From Thermopetrobacter sp. (lineage in GTDB: Bacteria > Pseudomonadota > Alphaproteobacteria > Rhizobiales > Aestuariivirgaceae), in contig DRPD01000277.1 of the NCBI GenBank assembly GCA_011374735.1, positions 1 to 9,687 on the forward strand: a stretch of 9,687 bases of DNA. Reading direction: 5' to 3'. A program made the position numbers and the translations under genes. Below, piece by piece: positions 1-6,095 of the stretch. A model generated the notes under the pieces. It was not told the origin of the DNA. It was given only the letters and a program-made list of their open reading frames with translations, and made no database searches. Within the stretch, counting starts at the first letter, position 1. Each line of letters opens with the position of its first letter.

Positions 1-119
1 ACCCGCTCATTCTCTACACGCAAGGCTACCGCAAGAAGCCGGTGGCGGAGTTCGCGGCGGCCGCCACCTTCGATCATTTCGACGACCTGCCCGCTGTGCT
101 GCAACGGGTGACCGCATGA
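1..119 (+). CDS. C-terminal end of a HAD-family phosphatase (probably phosphoglycolate phosphatase-like), partial
   Basis: The frame with codons starting at base 3 is open from the window edge to a TGA at 117-119 and encodes about 38 residues. The visible end reads LYTQGYRKKPV, then FDHFDDLPAVL. This matches the usual end of HAD subfamily IA phosphatases of the Gph/CbbZ type, where a GY...PV segment is followed by an acidic 'D-HFDELPALL' helix. The catalytic motifs lie outside the window, so the assignment rests only on this tail and on the neighbour: the stop codon overlaps the start of cbbY (ATGA at 116-119), so the two are co-transcribed and probably translationally coupled. A phosphoglycolate phosphatase beside cbbY would fit Calvin-cycle metabolite clean-up, but another HAD hydrolase is possible. 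Confidence 0.5.
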   Translation, partial: PLILYTQGYRKKPVAEFAAAATFDHFDDLPAVLQRVTA

Positions 120-910
120 CCCTGAAAGCCATCATCTTCGACGTCGACGGCACCCTGGCCGAAACCGAGGAGGCGCACCGCGTCGCCTTCAACGAGGAAT
201 TCGCGGCGTGGGACCTGCCGTGGGAGTGGGACCGGGATCTCTACGCCGAACTGCTGGCCGTCACCGGCGGCAGGGAGCGCATCCGCCATTACATCGAACG
301 ATACGCGCCGCCGAAGGCCGAGACGGTGCGCGAGCGGATCGCCGAATTGCACCGGGCAAAGTCCGAACGCTACATGAAGATGATCGCCGAAGGCGCCGTG
401 CCCCTGCGCCCCGGCGTGGCGCGCCTCATCGACGAGGCGAAGGCGGCCGGGCTGAAGGTGGGTGTGGCCACCACCACCTCCACCCCCAACGTGGAGGTGC
501 TGATCGAGGCCACCCTGGGCCGGCCGGCCCGGGACGTGTTCGACGCCCTGGCCTGCGGCGAGGAGGTGGAGCGCAAGAAGCCCGCTCCCGATCTGTATGA
601 ACTGGCGCTGGACAAACTCGGCGTCTCCCACAACGAGGCGATGGCCATCGAGGACAGCCGCAACGGTCTCTATGCCGCCCTGCGCGCCGGGGTGCCGGTC
701 ATCATCACGCCGTCGGGCTACACCGCGGAAGAAGACTTCACCGACGCACTGGCCGTCGTCTCCCACCTTGGCGAGCCGGACATGCCTTATGAACACCTCT
801 CCGGGCTTGGCTGGTCACGGACCATGATCACCCCGTCCATGCTGGCCCGCTGGATCGACGGCTGGGCCGGCCGCCCCTCCACCCCGCCGCCACCCGGCCT
901 GCCGGTCTGA
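116..910 (+). CDS. cbbY: CbbY, HAD-family xylulose-1,5-bisphosphate phosphatase
   Basis: A 264-residue cytoplasmic HAD subfamily IA phosphatase. Motif I is the DxD pair D9/D11 within FDVDGTLAET, with the CbbY-typical E16 and H21 directly after. The substrate-binding TGG is at 50-52 and RPG at 98-100. Motif II is the T/S run near 119-122, motif III is K154-K155-P156, and motif IV is E179-D180-S181 with G184. Characterised CbbY proteins dephosphorylate xylulose-1,5-bisphosphate, a misfire product that inhibits Rubisco, returning xylulose 5-phosphate to the cycle. The start overlaps the stop of the preceding phosphatase gene (ATGA), which indicates coupling. The last roughly 12 residues are a proline-rich tail (STPPPPGLPV), probably disordered. 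Rubisco and other cbb genes are not in the window, so autotrophy is inferred. A CbbY-like phosphatase of other specificity cannot be excluded. Confidence 0.85.
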   Translation: MTLKAIIFDVDGTLAETEEAHRVAFNEEFAAWDLPWEWDRDLYAELLAVTGGRERIRHYIERYAPPKAETVRERIAELHRAKSERYMKMIAEGAVPLRPGVARLIDEAKAAGLKVGVATTTSTPNVEVLIEATLGRPARDVFDALACGEEVERKKPAPDLYELALDKLGVSHNEAMAIEDSRNGLYAALRAGVPVIITPSGYTAEEDFTDALAVVSHLGEPDMPYEHLSGLGWSRTMITPSMLARWIDGWAGRPSTPPPPGLPV

Positions 911-914
911 CGCC

Positions 915-932
915 TCCGGTTTCCTCACCGGA
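915..932 (+). other. Small inverted repeat just after cbbY
   Basis: A perfect 6-bp inverted repeat (TCCGGT / ACCGGA) with a 6-nt spacer begins 5 bp after the cbbY stop. No T-tract follows, so it is a weak terminator candidate at best; it could also be an operator. Confidence 0.25.
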
Positions 933-961
933 TATGTGACCAAGGGGAAGTGTATATACGC

Positions 962-991
962 TTGCCCATATGCGCGCTTTGCGGTTATCAT
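962..991 (+). promoter_or_regulatory. Putative promoter of the YeiH-like transporter gene
   Basis: TTGCCC (962-967) and TATCAT (986-991) are separated by 18 bp, which gives a plausible sigma-70-type promoter in an otherwise GC-rich 148-bp gap. Transcription would start near 998, leaving a leader of about 60 nt. Two AT-rich palindromes, GTATATAC at 952-959 and CATATG at 968-973, lie just upstream of or inside it and could be operator elements; this is inference from position only. A GCGCGC-based stem (997-1002 with 1024-1029) could form at the very start of the leader. Confidence 0.35.
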
Positions 992-1058
992 CGCCGGCGC
1001 GCTTGCCAACATTCAACAATAAGGCGCGCGGGGAAATGAGCAACAGGAGGGGATCGTC

Positions 1059-2615
1059 ATGGTCTATACTCACAAGAATCCCGCCCTCTTGATCATCGGT
1101 ATCATCTTCTTCGCCATCGCCCTGCTGACGGGCATGGGCATGCTCGATGGCCTCATCAAGGCCATTGGCGCGAAGAAATACGTCGGCGAGATGATCTGGC
1201 TGGGCTACATTTTCGGCATTATCGGCATTATCGTCGGCCTCTGGCACTGGCTGGGCTCGCATGAGGAAGGCGACCTCGACTACTATCTGTCCACCATCGC
1301 CGGCGCCGCCTTCATCATGCTGGTGGCGATGATCATCCGCTGGTTCGTCGCCCCCTGGGTGGCCACCATGAGCAAGGCCATCGGCCCGGTGATGGGCGCC
1401 AAATACCTGCATCAGGTGCTGGGCCTGAACTACGTGGTGCTGGGCATCCTCGCCGGCATCATCATCGTCAACACCGTCGGCGTGCCCAAGTGGGCCCAGA
1501 ACGGCGTGCGGCTGTCGCGCCTCGGCCTGAAGACCGGCGTCATCCTGCTCGGCACCCTGTATTCGCTGGCCGAACTGCAACAGCTGGGCAAGCTCTCCGT
1601 GGTGCTCATCGGCGTGTTCGTGCTGGGTTCCGTCGGCCTGGTGCTGCTGCTGGGCCGCCTGCGCGGCCTGCCCAACAACATGACCGGCGTGCTCTCCGCC
1701 GGCATGGGCGTGTGCGGCGTCTCCGCCACGGTGGCCGCCTCGCCGGTGGTCAAGGCGCGCGCCATCGACATCGCCTATACCATCGGCACCATCCTGCTGT
1801 GGGGCGTGGGCTGCATGTTCCTGTTCCCCATCATCGGCCACATGCTCGACATGGGCCACGTGCAGTTCGGCGCCTGGGCCGGCACCGGCATCCTCAACTC
1901 CGCGCAGGTGGCCGGCGCCGCGCTGGCCTATCAGCCGGACGGCATCGAGACGCTGAAGGTGGCGGAAATCTTCAACATCACCCGGGTGCTGTTCCTGCCC
2001 ATCATCGTGCTGTGGCTGGCCCTGTGGTTCGTGCGCCGCGAAGACAACGGCGAACAGGTCAACATCGGCCAGGTGATCGTCCAGAAGTTCCCGCTGTTCG
2101 TGCTGGGCTTCATCCTGATGTTCGCCCTGTCCTCCACCGGCATCTTCGCCCCGCCGCAGCATTACAAGGGCAAGTATTTCGACAACAACATCCCCGAATC
2201 GAAGCTGCTCAAGCCGGAGGAGGTGGCCGTCCTGAAGGCCCAGTTCGACAAGGTGAAGAAGGAAGACCGCAAGGCCGCCCTGCAACGGCTGGTCGACAAC
2301 CGCAAGGTGATGAGCCGCCAGGACGACGCCATCCTGCGCGGTCTGAACAACGCCAAGGTGCTCGACAAGGCGGGCAACAAGATCCTCAAGAAGGCCCACA
2401 AGTCGGTGCGCCACACCGCGAAGAAGATCAAGAAGTTCCGCCAGTGGATCACTCTGCTGTTCGCCTTCGGCCTCACCGGGCTGGGCATGCAGATCACCAT
2501 GTCGGCCATTCGACAGGCGGGCGGCCAGCCGCTGGTGGTCGGCGGCATCGTCGGCACCCTCAAGGCGGTGCTGTCGCTGATCGTCATCCTGCTGTTCGTC
2601 CACGAAACCATCTGA
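1059..2615 (+). CDS. YeiH/UPF0324-family membrane protein (putative sulfate/anion exporter), enlarged form
   Basis: A 518-residue polytopic inner-membrane protein starting at an ATG 8 bp after a consensus AGGAGG (1045-1050). The core matches the UPF0324/YeiH family: GMGVCGVSATVAASPVV at 215-231, a glycine/phenylalanine-rich span at 240-260, FGAWAGTGILNSAQVAGAA at 270-288 (family: FG.WAG.a.HdtaQV.aA), and ITRVLFLP at 307-314. Family members are annotated as putative sulfate exporters, but substrates are poorly established. Typical members are about 340 residues. This one has additional N-terminal spans (about 10-30, 45-65, 78-98) and a lysine-rich hydrophilic block at about 362-460 inserted before the last two spans, with a coiled-coil-like charged stretch at 385-425 and the basic cluster KKIKKFRQW at 455-463. 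A 57-residue membrane protein gene follows after 16 bp. Confidence 0.75.
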   Translation: MVYTHKNPALLIIGIIFFAIALLTGMGMLDGLIKAIGAKKYVGEMIWLGYIFGIIGIIVGLWHWLGSHEEGDLDYYLSTIAGAAFIMLVAMIIRWFVAPWVATMSKAIGPVMGAKYLHQVLGLNYVVLGILAGIIIVNTVGVPKWAQNGVRLSRLGLKTGVILLGTLYSLAELQQLGKLSVVLIGVFVLGSVGLVLLLGRLRGLPNNMTGVLSAGMGVCGVSATVAASPVVKARAIDIAYTIGTILLWGVGCMFLFPIIGHMLDMGHVQFGAWAGTGILNSAQVAGAALAYQPDGIETLKVAEIFNITRVLFLPIIVLWLALWFVRREDNGEQVNIGQVIVQKFPLFVLGFILMFALSSTGIFAPPQHYKGKYFDNNIPESKLLKPEEVAVLKAQFDKVKKEDRKAALQRLVDNRKVMSRQDDAILRGLNNAKVLDKAGNKILKKAHKSVRHTAKKIKKFRQWITLLFAFGLTGLGMQITMSAIRQAGGQPLVVGGIVGTLKAVLSLIVILLFVHETI

Positions 2616-2631
2616 CCGGGAGGAATGAACG

Positions 2632-2805
2632 ATGGCTGAGAACAACCCCCACGGCTCACAGAACATCGACATCCACGAAACCGCGGAAGGCTTCCGCTAT
2701 CACCGTGGTTCCGCCCTGTCGATCTTCGCATCCGACCGCCGCGAGGATCTGATGGCCCTGGTGCTGGCCCTGGCCATTGCGCTGGGCGTCTACCTGCTGG
2801 TGTGA
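2632..2805 (+). CDS. 57-residue single-pass membrane protein, probable transporter partner
   Basis: A short ORF starts 16 bp after the transporter stop, with a strong GGGAGGAA ribosome binding site at 2618-2625. It encodes 57 residues: a polar N-terminal half (MAENNPHGSQNIDIHETAEG), an amphipathic or basic stretch (FRYHRGSALSIFASDRRED, 21-39), and one hydrophobic helix (LMALVLALAIALGVYLLV, 40-57) that ends the protein. It therefore looks like a tail-anchored membrane protein with its N-terminus in the cytoplasm. A strong terminator immediately follows, so it forms a two-gene unit with the transporter. I do not recognise a named family. The tight spacing, good ribosome binding site and clean terminator argue that it is real. 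A role as accessory subunit or regulator of the transporter is inference. Confidence 0.75.
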   Translation: MAENNPHGSQNIDIHETAEGFRYHRGSALSIFASDRREDLMALVLALAIALGVYLLV

Positions 2806-2828
2806 TCCGGGTGGGATCTTGACAACCC

Positions 2829-2873
2829 GGCTCCGGCGCGTGTGTGAAGGCCCGCGCCGGAGCCTTTCGTTTT
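2829..2873 (+). terminator. Strong intrinsic terminator after the transporter/mini-protein pair
   Basis: A perfect 12-bp GC-rich stem (GGCTCCGGCGCG at 2829-2840 with CGCGCCGGAGCC at 2853-2864), a 12-nt loop, then TTTCGTTTT. It lies between the mini-protein stop and the Usp gene, so full-length transcripts of the transporter pair should mostly end here. A second small hairpin (CCGGGT 2807-2812 with ACCCGG 2825-2830) shares its last two bases with the terminator stem. Confidence 0.85.
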
Positions 2874-2901
2874 CCGAGCGTCCCCTGAGGAGGAACCACC
2901 C

Positions 2902-3366
2902 ATGAGCCTGCGCCGCATCCTGTTGGCCAGCCACGGCACGAAGGGCGCCCGCGCCGCCGAACGGGCGGCCCTGAACAAGGCGGCCCGCGCCGGGGCGGAG
3001 ATCGTGCACCTCTATGTGGTGCCCGACTTCTGGGCCGGCATGAAGGGCGACGACTGGCTCAACAGCCCCACCGCCCGCAACGCCTTCGGCGACTACCTGG
3101 AAAAAGAGTTGACCCGCGAGGCGGAGGCGGAGATCGACCGCCTGAACAAGGCGGCGAAGGAACGGGGCGTGCATCTGACCACCCACGTGCTGAACGGCGA
3201 TCCTGCCGATTGCCTGCTGCGGCTGAGCGCCGATTGCGCCCCCGGTCTGGTCATCATCGGCCAGCCGCGCCCGAAGGGCGAGACGGGCTACAACTCGCGC
3301 ATGAAGCCGGAGCCGCTGCTGCGCGCTCTCGCCTGTCCGCTGCTGGTCGTGCCGCGCGCTTCATGA
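2902..3366 (+). CDS. Universal stress protein (UspA) domain protein with atypical nucleotide loop
   Basis: A 154-residue single-domain Usp-fold protein. The ATG at 2902 is preceded by AGGAGG at 2888-2893. The N-terminal strand and loop (RRILLASHGTKGARAAERAAL, from residue 4) match the family's 'ILvptDGS.ga..A...A' start; strand HLYVVP follows at 37-41, and the C-terminal part has LVIIGQPRPKG (116-126) and the final strand CPLLVVP (145-151). ATP-binding Usp proteins carry G-x2-G-x9-G-S/T after the fourth strand. Here only G120 is in place, the second glycine is R123, and no GS pair follows, so ATP binding is doubtful. The gene overlaps the next one by ATGA, and it follows the transporter unit across a terminator. 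Usp proteins often accompany transporters as regulators; that role here is inference. Confidence 0.8.
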   Translation: MSLRRILLASHGTKGARAAERAALNKAARAGAEIVHLYVVPDFWAGMKGDDWLNSPTARNAFGDYLEKELTREAEAEIDRLNKAAKERGVHLTTHVLNGDPADCLLRLSADCAPGLVIIGQPRPKGETGYNSRMKPEPLLRALACPLLVVPRAS

Positions 3367-3977
3367 CCAGGCAACCGCAGACCCCGCCGAAGGCCGGGGA
3401 CGGCGACTACGCGCGCCTGGAGATCGAAACGCCGTTTCCCGCCCCCTGGCTGAAGAACTTCTTCGCCGATCCGGAGCGCCTGCTGCGCCTCAACCCGCTC
3501 ATCACCTTCAAGGCCGTGCAGCGCGCAACACCGGATCGCTGGCGGCTCACCGGCCGCAACGAGGCCAACGGGATGGATTTCGACGTCACCGCCCGCATCA
3601 TCCGGGATGACGGCGGCTGGCGCATCCGCTGGGACGGCTGGCTGAAGAACGAAACCCGGCTTGAAATCACCGGCCACGATCCGGCCCGGCTCATCATCAT
3701 CGACGATTATTCCGCCACGCCACTGGCCGAGCGCCGGCGCCGCACCGCGGAGGTGGACACCTCCCTCACCGCCTGGGGCCATGCCGTCCATCGCTATCTG
3801 CGCAACCTGAGGCGCTTCGCGTGGCTGCCCGGCTGGCGCTGGTTCATGAGCGGCCCGTGGATCGCCATGAAACCGGCCGGGCGGCGCATCACCGTGCTGC
3901 TGTTCTGGTTGACGGTGGCCGAATTCGTGCTGTTCCTGATGGTGTTCGCCATATTCTATCTGGAATACGGCGCTTGA
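3363..3977 (+). CDS. SRPBCC/START-like protein with C-terminal membrane anchor
   Basis: A 204-residue protein. I chose the ATG at 3363 because it overlaps the Usp stop (ATGA at 3363-3366); the frame stays open farther upstream, but only inside the Usp gene. Residues 17-150 resemble a SRPBCC (Bet v1/START-like) ligand-binding fold: [31 protein letters not shown] near the start is the typical 'strand, then short helices' opening, followed by alternating strands including [31 protein letters not shown] and [10 protein letters not shown] basic linker (PAGRR, 171-175) leads into one hydrophobic helix at 176-200, so the domain would sit at the cytoplasmic face of the inner membrane, anchored by its C-terminus. 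No catalytic motif is seen. Coupling to the Usp gene implies a joint role, otherwise unknown. Confidence 0.65.
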   Translation: MTRQPQTPPKAGDGDYARLEIETPFPAPWLKNFFADPERLLRLNPLITFKAVQRATPDRWRLTGRNEANGMDFDVTARIIRDDGGWRIRWDGWLKNETRLEITGHDPARLIIIDDYSATPLAERRRRTAEVDTSLTAWGHAVHRYLRNLRRFAWLPGWRWFMSGPWIAMKPAGRRITVLLFWLTVAEFVLFLMVFAIFYLEYGA

Positions 3978-4002
3978 CAGCCCCGGCCCATGCTTTCTAT
4001 AT
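3973..4002 (+). promoter_or_regulatory. Strong promoter of rpmJ
   Basis: CTTGACA (3973-3979) and CTATAT (3997-4002) are spaced 17 bp apart counting from TTGACA. This almost exactly matches the CTTGAC-N17-CTATAT consensus reported for Sinorhizobium housekeeping promoters. The -35 box overlaps the stop codon of the upstream gene. The start site would be near 4009, giving a leader of about 67 nt before rpmJ. Confidence 0.7.
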
Positions 4003-4075
4003 GCCCGCCCAACGCATCCATTTCGCGCCGCCCCGGCAAGGGGCCGCGGCGTCATCTCAGAAAAGGGCCGATCCG

Positions 4076-4201
4076 ATGAAAGTGCGCAACTCGCTTCGTT
4101 CGCTGGCCAAGCGCGACCGCGCCAACCGCGTCGTGCGCCGCCGCGGCCGCCTGTATGTCATCAACAAGGTCAAGAAGCGCTTCAAGGCCCGCCAGGGCTG
4201 A
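4076..4201 (+). CDS. rpmJ: 50S ribosomal protein L36 (zinc-free type, 41 residues)
   Basis: A 41-residue, highly basic protein starting [20 protein letters not shown] and ending KKRFKARQG, which is the signature of bacterial L36. It is a structural protein of the large ribosomal subunit. The canonical zinc-ribbon cysteines and histidine of the long-known L36 form are absent: there is no cysteine at all, so this is the C-minus form. In many alphaproteobacteria this is the only L36, and it is encoded alone rather than in the spc operon, as here. It has its own strong promoter and a downstream terminator. The ATG at 4076 gives the expected 41-residue length. Confidence 0.95.
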   Translation: MKVRNSLRSLAKRDRANRVVRRRGRLYVINKVKKRFKARQG

Positions 4202-4239
4202 AGCCCGGCCAATCGAAGCGTTGTTGCGCGAGAAACAGG

Positions 4240-4278
4240 AAGCCCGCCCGTAGCCAAAGGCGCGAGGGCGGGTTTCGT
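4240..4278 (+). terminator. Terminator of rpmJ, probably shared with convergent flp
   Basis: The stem CCCGCCC (4243-4249) pairs with GGGCGGG (4266-4272), extended by one G-T and two A-T pairs, with a 16-nt loop and a short T-rich run (TTTCGTCAT). On the opposite strand the same stem is followed by CTTCCTGTTTCT, so it could also end the convergent pilin transcript. Confidence 0.65.
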
Positions 4279-4308
4279 CATCCTGAGAAGGCGATGCGGG
4301 CGAGCCCC

Positions 4309-4512
4309 TCATTCACCGGTGAAGTCACTGGCGTCCTTGGAGAGATAATCGCTGATAGCCCCCTCCGTCGCCTGAAACAGCGGCGGCAGCTTCTTGGTGA
4401 AAAACGGCAGCGTCGCCACCAGCACGATGGCGATGGCCAGCGCGATCATCCCGTATTCGATCGCCGCCGCGCCGGCCTCGTCCCCGGCGAATCTTTTCAG
4501 CGCCTTTCGCAT
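4309..4512 (-). CDS. Flp/Fap-type (type IVb) pilin
   Basis: A 67-residue prepilin. The leader MRKALKRFAGDEAG is short and basic; cleavage by a TadV/CpaA-type prepilin peptidase is expected after G14, giving a mature protein with the required glutamate at +5 (AAAIE, E19) and the Flp signature IEYGMIAL at 18-25. The hydrophobic helix spans about 15-37, followed by a polar tail ending in DFTGE. GGAGG on the minus strand lies 6 bp upstream of the ATG. Such pilins polymerise into tight-adherence (Tad) pili used for surface attachment. No tad/cpa secretion genes are present nearby, so this is an orphan copy that would need a Tad machine encoded elsewhere. An AT-rich inverted repeat in its upstream region may be regulatory. 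Confidence 0.85.
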   Translation of the reverse strand: MRKALKRFAGDEAGAAAIEYGMIALAIAIVLVATLPFFTKKLPPLFQATEGAISDYLSKDASDFTGE

Positions 4513-4567
4513 GAAGGGCCTCCCTCATCTGCCATTGCGATCACGGCGCCATTAAAGGGCACAAACG

Positions 4568-4582
4568 TAAACCTGAAGTTTA
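4568..4582. promoter_or_regulatory. AT-rich inverted repeat upstream of flp (possible regulator site)
   Basis: TAAAC-N5-GTTTA is a perfect 5-bp inverted repeat in a GC-rich gap, 56 bp upstream of the pilin start. Read as TAAA-N7-TTTA it has the spacing of a CtrA box (TTAA-N7-TTAA) with one mismatch in each half. A convincing -10/-35 pair is not apparent around it. The remaining gap between ccdA and flp shows nothing else clear. Confidence 0.25.
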
Positions 4583-4619
4583 TGCCGGCCCGCCAGTGCC
4601 ACCCGTGCCGCCCGCGCCC

Positions 4620-5360
4620 TCAGCCGATGTTGCCCAGCACCGGGAACGTCTCCAGCAGCCACACCGAGATGTATTGCATCGCCCCGGTGAGGAACATCAC
4701 GCCGGTGATGACGAGCAGCGCGCCCATCACCTTCTCCACCGTTCCCAGGTGCCTGCGGAATCGCTTCATGAAGCCCATGAAGCCGTTGATGGCGAAAGCG
4801 GCGAGCAGAAACGGCAGCCCCAGCCCGGCCGAATAGACCGCCAGCAGCCCCGCGCCTTGCGCCACGCTCTCCTCCGCCGCCGCGATGGCCAGGATGGAGG
4901 CCAGCACCGGCCCGATGCACGGTGTCCAGCCCAGCGCGAAGGCCAGCCCGATCACATAGGATCCGGCCAGCGAGCCGCCCGTGCCCGCGCCCTGATAGCG
5001 CTTCTCCATCAACAGGAAGCCGATGCGGAAGACGCCCAGAAAATGCAGCCCGAAGATGATGATGACGACACCCGCCACCCTGGCCAGGATATGCAGGTAT
5101 TCGCGCATGAACTGGCCGATGAACGAGGCCGACGCCCCCATCGCCACGAACACCGTGGAAAAGCCCAGCACGAAGAACAGCGCCGCGATCATCACCCGCC
5201 GCGCCAGCGCCGCCTCCACGCCGCCGTCCTTCGTCATCTCCTCCATGGACACGCCGGCCATGAAGCTCAGATAAGGCGGCACCAGCGGCAGCACGCACGG
5301 CGACAGGAACGACAGCACGCCGGCGGCGAACGCCGCGCCCAGGGAAACGTCGATCACCAT
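4620..5360 (-). CDS. ccdA: CcdA-type thiol:disulfide electron carrier (cytochrome c biogenesis)
   Basis: A 246-residue membrane protein of the CcdA/DsbD-transmembrane family with about six hydrophobic helices. The two redox cysteines sit in the expected places: C22 in FLSPCVLPLVPPY near the N-terminus and C148 in GWTPCIGP in the second half, the internally duplicated motif of this family. CcdA takes electrons from cytoplasmic thioredoxin and passes them across the inner membrane to a periplasmic thioredoxin-like protein, supporting haem attachment to cytochromes c and other periplasmic thiol reduction. Its start overlaps the stop of the upstream tlpA-like gene by one base (TGATG on the minus strand), so the two are coupled and very probably partners. 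No terminator is seen after it. Confidence 0.9.
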   Translation of the reverse strand: MVIDVSLGAAFAAGVLSFLSPCVLPLVPPYLSFMAGVSMEEMTKDGGVEAALARRVMIAALFFVLGFSTVFVAMGASASFIGQFMREYLHILARVAGVVIIIFGLHFLGVFRIGFLLMEKRYQGAGTGGSLAGSYVIGLAFALGWTPCIGPVLASILAIAAAEESVAQGAGLLAVYSAGLGLPFLLAAFAINGFMGFMKRFRRHLGTVEKVMGALLVITGVMFLTGAMQYISVWLLETFPVLGNIG

Positions 5361-6034
5361 CAGCCGGCTCCTTCCGTCTTTGTTGCGTTGTCGCCCGGCG
5401 CCTTCTCCGCCAGCAGCGCCTCGACCACCCGCTTCGCCTCATCGCTGGCCCAGTTGGCGATGCCGATCACCCGCGCCGCCTCGCGCCCCTGTTTGTCGAT
5501 AAGGATGGTCACCGGAATGCCCCGCTCGCCCAGCGCGTTGAGCGCCTTCGAGCCGTTGTCCATCACCAGCGTGTGCCCGGCCCCGGCCAGTTTCTCCAAC
5601 CCCGCTTTCGCGTGAGCGTAGCCCTTGCGATCGACGGACGCGAACACCAGCGCGAAATCGCGCCCCGCGAACGCCTTCTTCAACGCCGCCAGATGCGGCA
5701 TCTCCTCGCGGCACGGAAAGCACCAGGTGGCCCAGAAGTTGAGCAGCACCACCTTGCCCTCGTAGGCCGCCAGCCTCACCGGCTTGCCGTCGCCGTCGGT
5801 GAAGGTCAGGCCGGTCACGTCACGGCGCCGTTTGGCGATGCGCAGCTTGCGCATGGCCCCCGCCGCCAGCGACTTGTCCAGCGCCCCGGCGCTGGCCGCC
5901 GCGCCGCTTGGCGGCGGCGGCGTCTTGCCAGCCTCGCGCGTCATGGCGTAAACCCCGATCAGGCCGGCGATGGCCGCCGCGATGATGATCCAGCGCATGT
6001 GCCGGGTGATCGGCATGTCCGGTCGCGTCGTCAT
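5360..6034 (-). CDS. TlpA-like membrane-anchored periplasmic thioredoxin
   Basis: A 224-residue protein from the ATG at 6034; the frame extends further upstream into the divergent argH, which is not credible. The ATG codons at 6016 and 5998 are alternatives, but 6034 has the best upstream purine tract (GGGA). One N-terminal helix at about 14-31 anchors it with the body in the periplasm, followed by a proline/alanine linker. The thioredoxin/AhpC-TSA domain at about 73-212 carries the redox motif WCFPC (C105 and C108, after LLNFWAT) and the cis-proline P174 in GIPVTILID. TlpA-family proteins reduce cytochrome oxidase assembly factors or apocytochromes c. It is coupled to ccdA, the presumed electron donor. 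The 61-bp gap to argH must hold promoters for both directions; none is clear. Confidence 0.88.
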   Translation of the reverse strand: MTTRPDMPITRHMRWIIIAAAIAGLIGVYAMTREAGKTPPPPSGAAASAGALDKSLAAGAMRKLRIAKRRRDVTGLTFTDGDGKPVRLAAYEGKVVLLNFWATWCFPCREEMPHLAALKKAFAGRDFALVFASVDRKGYAHAKAGLEKLAGAGHTLVMDNGSKALNALGERGIPVTILIDKQGREAARVIGIANWASDEAKRVVEALLAEKAPGDNATKTEGAG

Positions 6035-6095
6035 CCGGTTCGTCCCTGCCGTTTTCCGTTCAACCATCAAGCGTCGCCGGCACACGGAGGAACCC

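Noticed and set aside
828..2672. A 614-codon open frame on the minus strand opposite the YeiH-like gene
   Set aside because: Composition is histidine/aspartate/glutamine-rich low-complexity, typical of the antisense of GC-rich membrane-protein codons. The plus-strand frame has family motifs and a ribosome binding site.
1490..2752. A 420-codon plus-strand frame overlapping the transporter and the mini-protein
   Set aside because: It is arginine/proline/histidine-rich out-of-frame translation without any recognisable domain, and it contradicts the well-supported frames.
2819..2848. TTGACA at 2819-2824 as a promoter for the Usp gene
   Set aside because: The best -10 (TGTGAA, 18 bp away) matches only three of six bases and lies in the terminator loop. 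It is mentioned as a possibility but not listed as a feature.
4583..4619. GC-rich stretch after ccdA as a terminator
   Set aside because: It contains short direct repeats (GGCAC-type) but no stable inverted repeat followed by a T-tract on the minus strand.
4294..4836. Plus-strand frames across the flp/ccdA region
   Set aside because: They run antisense to a clear Flp pilin and CcdA and lack motifs.
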